Source: Planctomycetaceae bacterium
Lineage (GTDB): Bacteria > Planctomycetota > Planctomycetia > Planctomycetales > Planctomycetaceae
Length of the DNA stretch: 5,946 nt
Assembly: GCA_947463775.1 (NCBI GenBank)
Contig: CANHVD010000389.1
Span: 1 to 5,946 of the forward strand
Reading direction: 5' to 3'
The notes below the pieces were generated by a model. It did no database searches and had not been told where the DNA came from. It saw only the letters and a list, made by a program, of their open reading frames with translations. The position numbers and the translations under genes are program-made. This document shows, piece by piece, positions 1 to 5,422 of the stretch; position 1 is the first letter of the stretch; the number at the start of each line of letters is the position of its first letter.

Positions 1-342
1 AAGCAGGCTTACGCCAAACAGGCAACCGTTCAGCTGACAGAGATTAACGAAATCCTGCGAACGCGAAAACCTTCACAATGCGACTTTGAGCAACCATCGG
101 AAAATGAGCGGCTGCAAATCTCTTCAAGAGCGCCCTTTGGCCCGGCTGGCATCACGAGTATCAGGCCTCAAATGGGAGTCGACATTAGAAAAGAACGCCC
201 GACAGAACCACGACGGGCTCCCAACCCGGTCCCGGAATCACAGAGAAAAGCGTCCGGCAAGACTGGCTTATCCGAGTTCAGTTGGTGCCTCCAAACCCCG
301 TACCGATCTTTGAAACCGGTGCATTCCCGACACCCTGAATGA
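1..342 (+). CDS. C-terminal fragment of an unidentified protein (5' end outside the window)
   Basis: Reading from base 1 in the first frame, 113 codons run open to a TGA at 340-342. The start lies outside the window. The first 25 or so residues (KQAYAKQATVQLTEINEILR and following) look like a charged, Gln-rich amphipathic helix, as in a real protein. The rest is rich in Pro, Arg, Ser and Glu with few hydrophobic residues, so it would be a disordered tail. I recognise no domain and assign no function. AGA arginine codons appear here but are rare in the Mur genes downstream, so the tail may be weakly constrained or may not be translated. Frames of 62-79 codons on both strands overlap this region. 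I prefer this frame because it is the longest, is open through the left edge and starts with protein-like composition. It ends 125 bases before the next gene. Confidence 0.42.
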   Translation, partial: KQAYAKQATVQLTEINEILRTRKPSQCDFEQPSENERLQISSRAPFGPAGITSIRPQMGVDIRKERPTEPRRAPNPVPESQRKASGKTGLSEFSWCLQTPYRSLKPVHSRHPE

Positions 343-390
343 TCAAGGTCGCCCGGAAGCAGAGCACTACTGAGGAGTCCGAAGTCGGCA

Positions 391-420
391 TTGACACGGG
401 TGGCCAACTAACCAACACTA
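391..420 (+). promoter_or_regulatory. Possible promoter of the small membrane protein gene
   Basis: A perfect TTGACA hexamer lies at 391-396, about 70 bases upstream of the ATG at 468. The region where a -10 box should lie (AACACT at 414-419, 17-base spacer) matches TATAAT at only three positions. The position suits the downstream gene, but the weak -10 makes this tentative. Confidence 0.22.
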
Positions 421-467
421 AGACACATTCTTTTATGGCAGTTCGGATTCCTACTTGAAAGACCACG

Positions 468-872
468 ATGAGCTACAACCCTTTCGAAGCCCCGGCATCA
501 AACTCCCGCGTTATTGGAATAGTCAGCGGATCTCGCGAAGACCTGCTGAAGGTGGCAAAATACCAGAAGGGGATTCTGGTTTGCATTCTGGTTTATATTC
601 TGGCAGTTGCTGGCCAGTTTGCGTTACCGCCACAGATCCGTCCATTGGTTGGTCTGGGAGTGCTCGTCGTTGGATTAATCGCAGCAGTTTTCACCATCCT
701 TCTGGCCATGAAGACGCACGGAACCGGTCTCGGCATCATTCTGGGGGTGCTTTGCCTTGTGCCAATTCTTGGTCTCTTGATTCTGCTGCTGGTCAACCAG
801 AAAGCAACGACGGTTTTGCAACTTAACGGCATCAGGGTTGGCCTTCTCGGGGCCGACCTCAGTTCGCTCTAA
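468..872 (+). CDS. Small three-helix membrane protein of unknown function
   Basis: This encodes 134 residues of unknown function. The N-terminus (SYNPFEAPAS) is a short polar Pro-containing segment of the NPY/NPF-x-(A/S)P kind common in planctomycete membrane proteins (recalled, not searched). About 20 soluble residues follow, rich in charge around 23-34. Three hydrophobic segments then appear at roughly 35-53, 58-80 and 87-109, the last two rich in Gly, Leu and Val. The C-terminal tail at 110-130 reads NQKATTVLQLNG then IRVGLLGAD. Tails of the form N-x-(K/R)-A-T-x-x-L-x-x-x-G-(I/V)-x-VGL-GA recur in small bacterial membrane proteins as I remember them, so the tail is probably the conserved functional part. 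ATG 468 is preceded by GAAAGA at 457-462, a weak ribosome site. The gene is separated from murE by a terminator, so it is probably a separate transcription unit. No catalytic motif is visible. Confidence 0.85.
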   Translation: MSYNPFEAPASNSRVIGIVSGSREDLLKVAKYQKGILVCILVYILAVAGQFALPPQIRPLVGLGVLVVGLIAAVFTILLAMKTHGTGLGIILGVLCLVPILGLLILLLVNQKATTVLQLNGIRVGLLGADLSSL

Positions 873-937
873 GGCCGATTTGGGCCAAAGGGATGTGAGG
901 CTGATCGCTTAACGCCCATCCCCTTCAAAAAAGTAGC

Positions 938-956
938 CGGCATACTCCGCATGCCG
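938..956. repeat. Perfect 6-bp hairpin, terminator-like on the reverse strand
   Basis: CGGCAT (938-943) and ATGCCG (951-956) pair across a 7-base loop. Read on the reverse strand, the stem is followed after a few bases by six T's (complement of 927-932), the layout of an intrinsic terminator. No reverse-strand gene ends here, however. The sequence resembles dispersed hairpin repeats I remember from planctomycete intergenic DNA, but that cannot be confirmed from one copy. Confidence 0.4.
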
Positions 957-967
957 TCCGCCAAGTG

Positions 968-987
968 CGAAAACCCTTTCGTTTTCG
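968..987. repeat. Perfect 7-bp inverted repeat
   Basis: CGAAAAC (968-974) and GTTTTCG (981-987) flank a 6-base loop, CCTTTC. No T-run follows on either strand, so it is not a terminator by itself. It sits between two other hairpins and is probably part of the same structured or repetitive element. Confidence 0.45.
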
Positions 988-1076
988 AAATTACCCACAT
1001 GGCAATGTGCCGAATACTTTGCTTAGCTGAAGCGCATTAGCGGTCAACATCACTGCTGTTTTGCCGATTCCATGCC

Positions 1077-1115
1077 ACTCCAGAAGGTTCTGACCGAGTC
1101 TTCTGGGAGTTTTTT
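1077..1115 (+). terminator. Rho-independent terminator upstream of murE
   Basis: ACTCCAGAAG (1077-1086) pairs with CTTCTGGGAGT (1100-1110), giving a 10-bp stem with one bulged G at 1107 and a 13-base loop. Six T's follow directly (1110-1115). This is the best intrinsic terminator in the window. It ends forward transcription about 205 bases past the stop of the small membrane protein gene and 136 bases before murE, and so separates the two units. It could also end a small RNA made from the 888-1076 region, or act as an attenuator if a promoter lies just upstream, although I see no strong promoter there. Confidence 0.78.
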
Positions 1116-1179
1116 ACCGAAACTCGTCGTGTACGCATGTCCGATGTGCATTCAGCTTGATGAGAAAGCCAAACTGCGG

Positions 1180-1208
1180 TTGACCCAGTTTTTGCCCAGA
1201 GTGACAAT
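1180..1208 (+). promoter_or_regulatory. Sigma70-like promoter for murE-murF
   Basis: TTGACC (1180-1185, five of six consensus bases) and GACAAT (1203-1208, four of six, with the important second A and final T) are separated by exactly 17 bases. Transcription would start near 1214-1216, giving a leader of about 37 bases before the murE ATG. Its position just downstream of a terminator supports it as the start of a new transcription unit. Confidence 0.5.
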
Positions 1209-1224
1209 CAGGGGCCAATTGTTA
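1202..1224. promoter_or_regulatory. Dyad overlapping the murE -10 box, possible operator
   Basis: TGACAAT (1202-1208) and ATTGTTA (1218-1224) form an inverted repeat around the 9-base centre CAGGGGCCA, with one G-T mismatch position. It covers the proposed -10 box and start site, where a repressor would bind. It could also be chance, or a small hairpin at the 5' end of the RNA. No regulator is identifiable. Confidence 0.25.
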
Positions 1225-1251
1225 CTCCTTATTTAACAAACAGCTCACAAA

Positions 1252-2775
1252 ATGAATTTGTCTGGCATGGAAGTCAGCTCGCTCAGCCTTCGTGAGACAT
1301 TAGGCCCGGTCAGTTTCGTCAGCGCCGGGGATGTTGTTGCGTCTTCGTTTTGCTGCGACAGCCGTAACCTTCGTCCGGGAGAAGTCTTCGTGGCTGTCCC
1401 CGGAAAATCTCACGACGGCCACGGTTTTATCGAAGCCGCGGTTTCCGCCGGCGCGTCGGCGGTAATGGTTGAACGCCCTCACGCGAGGATCAACATTCCT
1501 CAATGCGTCGTCCCTGACGTCCGCGCGGCTTTTGCAAAAATCTGCCTGGCCCAACAAGGGAATCCACAACGAAATCTCACGGTCGCCGGTGTTACCGGCA
1601 CCAATGGCAAAACCACATCGACATGGTTACTGCGAGCGATCCTTGAATCAGCCGGCCAAACCACGGGCTTGTTGGGGACAATCGAATACAGCAACGGCCG
1701 CGCACGTTCAGCGGCTGCACTGACAACTCCAGCTCCACCGCAGATTGCTCATCTGTTTGCCGACATGGCCAAACAACGAGCCTCCCACTGCGTTATGGAG
1801 ATCAGCAGTCACGCTTTGGATCAGCGTCGTTGTGCAGCGTTGCCGTTGGCCGTTGCGGCAATTACGAACATCACACGAGATCACTTCGACTATCACGGCG
1901 ACGTCCGCAATTATCGAACTGCGAAATCTCGAATCGCCGATCTGCTTCAGCCTGGTGCTCCGCTATTGATCGGCGTGGACGATCCGGGCTGTCGAGCTGT
2001 CCTCGATCTGCTGCCTTCAAGCACAAATGTGACAACATTTGGCTTCACAGAGACTGCACAAACTCGTGTTGAGCTGACTTCGGCCACTCCACGATCTCAG
2101 ACTCTGCGAATGCATCTGAAGTCCGGAACGGTTGAGTTCATCTCTTCCCTGGTCGGACGCCATAACGCTCTCAATCTTTTGACGGCGGCTGCGATGGCCG
2201 AGCAGCTGGGCATAGACCTCCCGATCATTGCCGACTCACTTTCGGCCGTGACAGAAATCCCCGGTCGCATGGAACGCATTGACCTGGGCCAACCTTTCAC
2301 AATACTGGTCGATTACGCCCACACCCCAGACGGCATTACTCATTGCCTTGCGACGGCTCGTGCATCAACTCGAGGACGCGTGATACTGGTCTTTGGTGCT
2401 GGCGGAGACCGAGATCGCGAGAAACGGCCACTAATGGCTCAGGCTGCAAGCCCTGCCGATTCGATCATTGTGACCTCTGACAATCCGCGTTCAGAATCAC
2501 CGGCAAAAATCATTGATGAAATCTGTCAGGGCTTCGCGTCCCTGGAACATGTCCAAGCCTGCATCGATCGCAACATCGCAATCCAGAAGGCGGTGAGTAT
2601 GGCTCAGCCCGGTGATGTGGTCATCATCGCCGGGCGAGGTCACGAGTCCATCCAACAGATTGGTTCTCGCTCGATCAGTTTTGATGACCGAAAAGTGGCG
2701 CGTCGCATCGTGCGGGAACTGCAATCGCTTCGTTCTGATTCTGACCATCGAATTCCGAACGCTGTCCCCGCCTGA
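1252..2775 (+). CDS. murE: UDP-MurNAc-tripeptide synthetase MurE, meso-diaminopimelate-adding type
   Basis: MurE is a cytoplasmic ATP-dependent ligase that adds the third stem-peptide residue to UDP-MurNAc-L-Ala-D-Glu. This 507-residue protein has the three Mur ligase domains. The N-terminal UDP-binding domain includes DSRNLRPGEVFVAVPG (36-51). The central ATPase domain has the P-loop GVTGTNGKTT (113-122, Lys120), the substrate motif LTTP (157-160), EISSHALD (183-190), TNITRDHFDYHG (205-216) and a YRTAK motif whose Lys225 matches the carbamylated lysine of the family. The C-terminal domain has VDYAHTPD (353-360), GAGGDRDREKRP (382-393), DNPRSESP (410-417) and GRGHE (461-465). The DNPR motif is the known signature of diaminopimelate selection; lysine-adding enzymes differ there. 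The ATG at 1252 has no Shine-Dalgarno site, and ATG 1267 is an in-frame alternative six residues shorter. It is the first gene of a murE-murF unit. Confidence 0.97.
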   Translation: MNLSGMEVSSLSLRETLGPVSFVSAGDVVASSFCCDSRNLRPGEVFVAVPGKSHDGHGFIEAAVSAGASAVMVERPHARINIPQCVVPDVRAAFAKICLAQQGNPQRNLTVAGVTGTNGKTTSTWLLRAILESAGQTTGLLGTIEYSNGRARSAAALTTPAPPQIAHLFADMAKQRASHCVMEISSHALDQRRCAALPLAVAAITNITRDHFDYHGDVRNYRTAKSRIADLLQPGAPLLIGVDDPGCRAVLDLLPSSTNVTTFGFTETAQTRVELTSATPRSQTLRMHLKSGTVEFISSLVGRHNALNLLTAAAMAEQLGIDLPIIADSLSAVTEIPGRMERIDLGQPFTILVDYAHTPDGITHCLATARASTRGRVILVFGAGGDRDREKRPLMAQAASPADSIIVTSDNPRSESPAKIIDEICQGFASLEHVQACIDRNIAIQKAVSMAQPGDVVIIAGRGHESIQQIGSRSISFDDRKVARRIVRELQSLRSDSDHRIPNAVPA

Positions 2776-2806
2776 TTTTCTTTACTTCCAATTCCAGTGT
2801 TCACCG

Positions 2807-2823
2807 CAGGGGCTTATCCCCTG
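2807..2823. repeat. Perfect hairpin in the murE-murF spacer
   Basis: CAGGGG (2807-2812) and CCCCTG (2818-2823) pair across the 5-base loop CTTAT, 31 bases after the murE stop. No T-run follows, so it should not terminate transcription. It could stabilise the murE end of the message or separate translation of the two genes. Its presence fits a non-coding spacer and argues mildly against starting murF at the GTG at 2797. Confidence 0.5.
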
Positions 2824-2840
2824 AACCCACAACGAACCAG

Positions 2841-2854
2841 GATCAGTCCTGATC
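2841..2854. repeat. Perfect 6-bp inverted repeat just upstream of murF
   Basis: GATCAG (2841-2846) and CTGATC (2849-2854) are separated by only two bases, 20 bases before the preferred murF ATG. The two-base centre makes it more likely a protein-binding palindrome or chance than a stable RNA hairpin. A related GATCAGGATC recurs just inside murF. Confidence 0.3.
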
Positions 2855-2874
2855 ACGGTTCTGGAAACTCTCTC

Positions 2875-4314
2875 ATGTTCCCCTGCAACGTTACGCAGTT
2901 GATCAGGATCGTATCCGGACAGACGACAGCCTCGCAGGCTGACGAACCTGTAACCGGCGTTTCCATCGACAGCCGCACGGCCAAACCGGGCGATGCGTTC
3001 TTTGCGCTGCCGGGCTCGAAGAGTCATGGAGTTCTGTACGCCGACGAAGCCATCGCTCGAGGCGCGGTGTGTGTCATCGCCGAGTCCACAACAGCCGAGC
3101 AGAATCAGTTCCGCTCTCCGATGGTGCGTTTTCATTCCACTGACAGCGCGGAAATCGACAGCCGCATCATTCGAGTTCCCTCCGCACTAACAGCGCTGCA
3201 GCAACTCGCCACGTGGAATCGACAACAATCAGCCGCTCTGATCATTGGTGTCACCGGCAGTGTTGGTAAGACAACCACACGACAGATGATCGCTTCGGTC
3301 CTGAATCGTGAGTTCCATGGCATCCAGAGTCCCCGGAATTTCAACAACGAACTGGGCGTTCCTCTGAGTCTTCTGCAGCTTAAAGCAGACCATGATTTCG
3401 CCGCTCTGGAAATGGGAGCCGGACGAGTCGGCGACATTCGGAAACTTACCGAGATCGCTCAACCGGAATTCGGAGTGATCACGAGAGTCGCTCCGGCCCA
3501 TGTCGAAACTTTCGGCAGTCTTGATCTGATACGACAGGCCAAACAGGAACTTGCTGAAGCCATCGGCCCTGACGGAACCGTCTTCCTGAATGCCGACGAC
3601 GATACTGTTCGGCAGATGGAAGCTTCTGTTCGCGGCAATGTCGTGCTGTATGGTTTCAGCTCTGATGCACACGTCCGCGCGACGAACGTTGTGACAAATA
3701 CAAACCGATCCGTCATCACGGTGGATGGCCGCGAGTTCCAGTTCCAGGGGCCTCGCCATCTGGCAACGGCTGCACTCGCCGCTATCGCTGTCGGACGCAT
3801 CGCTGGAATGGCAGACAGTCGAATCGCCGATGGGCTGGCTGGGTTCCAGCTTGACGCAGGTCGCGGTCGCATGGTGAATCGTGAGCCATGGACTGTGATT
3901 GACGATTCCTACAACGCCAGCCCGGCCAGTGTTGTCGGAGCTATCGAGGGGCTCGCTGACTGGCCCAACTCCAGACATCGAATTCTGGTGCTTGGCGACA
4001 TGCTGGAGCTGGGGCAGGATTCAGCCGCCGCGCATTTTGAGATTGGCCGACAACTGGCTTCATCAAAGGTTGATCACACGCTGGTCTATGGGCAGTTTGC
4101 GGAAAGCGTTGTGGAGGGTGCCCGATCTACCGGAGTGACTCTGAATCACATATCCGTCTTTCATGATCTTGCGACGCTGCAGGTCATGCTGGATTGCATC
4201 ATGACTCCCGGCGACGTAGTCCTCGTGAAGGGCTCGAGAGGCATGCAGATGGAGCATGTCGTGCAATGGCTGCAGCAACAAGGCGCGGCCTGTTCCGCTC
4301 GCGCAGCTGCGTAG
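2875..4314 (+). CDS. murF: UDP-MurNAc-tripeptide:D-Ala-D-Ala ligase MurF
   Basis: MurF joins D-alanyl-D-alanine to UDP-MurNAc-tripeptide using ATP, finishing the cytoplasmic pentapeptide precursor; its substrate is the product of MurE, encoded just upstream. From the ATG at 2875 the protein has 479 residues, close to the family norm. The N-terminal domain carries VSIDSRTAKPGDAFFALPG (29-47). The ATPase domain has the P-loop GVTGSVGKTTT (125-135, Lys132), NFNNELGVPL (155-164), EMGAGRVGDI (179-188) and NADDD (239-243). The C-terminal domain has DDSYNASPAS (343-352), GDMLELG (374-380) and VKGSRGMQME (451-460). EMGAGRVGDI replaces the common EMGANxxGEI, so the Asn-His pair is absent. An in-frame GTG at 2797 would add 26 residues, but these look unlike MurF and cover a perfect hairpin, whereas from ATG 2875 the motif VTQL falls where E. 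coli MurF has its TLSQL. GGAAA at 2863 is a weak ribosome site. Confidence 0.96.
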   Translation: MFPCNVTQLIRIVSGQTTASQADEPVTGVSIDSRTAKPGDAFFALPGSKSHGVLYADEAIARGAVCVIAESTTAEQNQFRSPMVRFHSTDSAEIDSRIIRVPSALTALQQLATWNRQQSAALIIGVTGSVGKTTTRQMIASVLNREFHGIQSPRNFNNELGVPLSLLQLKADHDFAALEMGAGRVGDIRKLTEIAQPEFGVITRVAPAHVETFGSLDLIRQAKQELAEAIGPDGTVFLNADDDTVRQMEASVRGNVVLYGFSSDAHVRATNVVTNTNRSVITVDGREFQFQGPRHLATAALAAIAVGRIAGMADSRIADGLAGFQLDAGRGRMVNREPWTVIDDSYNASPASVVGAIEGLADWPNSRHRILVLGDMLELGQDSAAAHFEIGRQLASSKVDHTLVYGQFAESVVEGARSTGVTLNHISVFHDLATLQVMLDCIMTPGDVVLVKGSRGMQMEHVVQWLQQQGAACSARAAA

Positions 4315-4324
4315 TTGGTCATCA

Positions 4325-4354
4325 TTGACACTACGGCGTCGGCGAGAATAGAAA
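4325..4354 (+). promoter_or_regulatory. Possible promoter of uppP
   Basis: A perfect TTGACA (4325-4330) lies 11 bases after the murF stop and is followed 18 bases later by TAGAAA (4349-4354), four of six -10 consensus bases but lacking the final T. Transcription would begin near 4361, leaving a leader of only about a dozen bases that still includes the ribosome site. It would allow uppP to be made apart from murE-murF, but readthrough from murF is equally likely because no terminator intervenes. Confidence 0.33.
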
Positions 4355-4360
4355 CATTCC

Positions 4361-4366
4361 GGAAGA
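4361..4366 (+). promoter_or_regulatory. Shine-Dalgarno site of uppP
   Basis: GGAAGA ends seven bases before the ATG at 4374. It is the clearest ribosome-binding site in the window and fixes the uppP start, which matters because this start gives an unusual N-terminal extension. Confidence 0.6.
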
Positions 4367-4373
4367 ACGATCC

Positions 4374-5315
4374 ATGAAGATTCGATACCTCCTCTCCCTG
4401 GCGATGCTGTTCAAAATTCTCGCCTGCATCAATGTCATTCACGCTGATGAAGTGCCGAAAGTGGCCGCCAGTGCACCGGAAGGACGTCCCACGCTGTCGT
4501 TGTTTCAGGCGTTGGTGCTGGGCATCGTGGAAGGGGCGACCGAGTATCTTCCGGTCAGCTCCACCGGCCATCTGCTGATTGCCGAACATCTGATGGGGAT
4601 GGACGCCGACGAACGACAAAAAGAAGCCGCCGACTCGCTGGCCATCTGTATTCAGTCAGGCGCGATTCTGGCCGTGGTGATGTTGTACTTTGGACGCATC
4701 AGGCAAATTGTCGTGGGAGTGCTGGGAAAAGATCCGGACGGGCTGAAGCTGTTGATCAACCTTGTGATCGCGTTCTTTCCCGCAGCCGTCCTGGCGCTTG
4801 TGCTGAAAGACTGGGTGAAGCAGCATCTCTTCGGAGTCATGCCTGTCGCCGCCGCACAATTGGTAGGTGGCATCATCATTATTGTTTACGGTTTTGTGAC
4901 ACGAAAAAGCAATCCCAACGAAGGCAAAGAGATCTCTGAGATGTCACGGCCAGACGCATTGCTCATTGGAACTCTGCAGTGTCTGGCGTTCTGGCCGGGG
5001 TTCAGCCGAAGCCTCGCCACAATTCTGGGCTGTCGATTTGCGAAGCTGAAAATGATGGCGTCGGTTGAGTTTAGCTTTCTGCTGGGCCTGGTCACTCTGA
5101 CAGCTGCGACGGGATATGAAGGCCTGAAGCATGGCAAAGAAATGATTGCCGACTATGGACTCGCAATGCCTCTGGTGGCTCTTGTCACCGCGTTCGTGGC
5201 GGCTGTCCTGAGCGTTCGCTTCATGGTGGGAGCACTGGGGAAATACGGACTCACGCCATTTGGGTACTATCGAATTTTGCTGGCCATCGCCTGCGTACTG
5301 TGGTTGCAGCATTGA
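4374..5315 (+). CDS. uppP: Undecaprenyl-diphosphate phosphatase UppP (BacA family) with N-terminal extension
   Basis: UppP is an integral membrane enzyme that dephosphorylates undecaprenyl diphosphate to undecaprenyl phosphate, recycling the lipid carrier of peptidoglycan and other glycans; family members can confer bacitracin resistance. The family signature is at 48-68: VLGIVEGATEYLPVSSTGHLL, with the (E/Q)xxxE pair Glu53 and Glu57 and with Ser62, Ser63 and His66. The second active-site motif is PGFSRSLAT (208-216) with Arg212; the usual form is PGTSRSGAT, so Thr is Phe and the Gly after SRS is Leu here. IQSGAILAV (93-101) and TPFGYYRILLA (294-304) are further family blocks. About eight or more hydrophobic segments are visible. 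At 313 residues it is about 40 longer than E. coli UppP. The excess is N-terminal: a signal-peptide-like stretch (Lys2, Arg4, hydrophobic 5-22, HA-DE around 23-26) plus a linker to residue 40. It follows murF by 59 bases. Confidence 0.96.
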   Translation: MKIRYLLSLAMLFKILACINVIHADEVPKVAASAPEGRPTLSLFQALVLGIVEGATEYLPVSSTGHLLIAEHLMGMDADERQKEAADSLAICIQSGAILAVVMLYFGRIRQIVVGVLGKDPDGLKLLINLVIAFFPAAVLALVLKDWVKQHLFGVMPVAAAQLVGGIIIIVYGFVTRKSNPNEGKEISEMSRPDALLIGTLQCLAFWPGFSRSLATILGCRFAKLKMMASVEFSFLLGLVTLTAATGYEGLKHGKEMIADYGLAMPLVALVTAFVAAVLSVRFMVGALGKYGLTPFGYYRILLAIACVLWLQH

Positions 5316-5332
5316 TCCCGTAATTCGTTTAA

Positions 5333-5357
5333 CGGTAAGCCGCAGGCGTCAGTACCG
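5333..5357. repeat. Two-part hairpin after uppP
   Basis: CGGTA (5333-5337) pairs with TACCG (5353-5357), enclosing a smaller GCC/GGC stem (5339-5341 with 5345-5347). It lies 17 bases past the uppP stop. There is no T-run. The core AAGCCGCAGGCGT resembles a short intergenic hairpin repeat that I recall from planctomycete genomes, a resemblance not checked here. It may help end uppP transcription or protect its 3' end. Confidence 0.35.
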
Positions 5358-5376
5358 AGTCCAACCTTCGGGCACA

Positions 5377-5399
5377 GATAGATCGCGTCCGCGTCTATC
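5377..5399. terminator. Strong hairpin between convergent genes, possible bidirectional terminator
   Basis: GATAGA (5377-5382) pairs with TCTATC (5394-5399), and inside it CGCG (5384-5387) pairs with CGCG (5390-5393), so ten base pairs form with a single bulged T at 5383. It sits midway between the ends of uppP and the reverse-strand transporter gene, where a shared terminator is expected. Neither strand has a T-run right after it, so it is not a classical intrinsic terminator and may need Rho or act on RNA stability. Confidence 0.45.
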
Positions 5400-5422
5400 G
5401 TCTCCATTTATCTGAATCGCTC

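Larger units (their letters stand above)
873..1251. other. Gene-free stretch with several hairpins, a terminator and a promoter
   Basis: I see no convincing gene here. The left half carries four inverted repeats in quick succession: 888-925 (8-bp stem with one bulged base), 938-956 (CGGCAT/ATGCCG), 968-987 (CGAAAAC/GTTTTCG) and 996-1009 (CACAT/ATGTG). The right half holds a forward terminator at 1077-1115 and a promoter at 1180-1208. Short frames are open on both strands, including 55 codons continuing in frame past the stop of the upstream gene to a TAG at 1038 and a 43-codon reverse frame from 1000 to 869. Neither looks like a protein. I searched by eye for tmRNA, RNase P, SRP and 6S signatures and saw none. 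Confidence 0.7.

Noticed and set aside
168..407. Reverse-strand 79-codon frame and overlapping short frames near the left edge.
   Set aside because: They compete with the forward frame open from base 1, have no ribosome sites, and show compositions typical of antisense shadows.
435..458. Seven-codon upstream reading frame (ATG to TGA) just before the small membrane protein gene.
   Set aside because: It has no ribosome-binding site and no regulatory peptide features. Such short frames are expected by chance.
869..1000. Reverse-strand 43-residue open frame starting at 1000.
   Set aside because: It overlaps hairpins, has no ribosome site and ends inside the neighbouring coding region. It is more likely a by-product of a repeat than a gene.
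873..1040. 55 sense codons in frame after the TAA of the small membrane protein gene, suggesting stop readthrough or a pseudogene extension.
   Set aside because: The translated stretch has no protein-like pattern and is full of inverted repeats. All three forward frames are open over much of it, and the protein already ends in a natural-looking tail. A run of this length can arise by chance.
1021..1042. TTAGC direct repeat and short GCG/CGC stem before the terminator.
   Set aside because: The repeats are only five bases and the stem three pairs, too short to separate from chance.
3229..3978. 249-codon reverse-strand open frame inside murF.
   Set aside because: It is a shadow frame of murF, which has all family motifs on the forward strand. 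The reverse translation shows no recognisable domain or membrane pattern.
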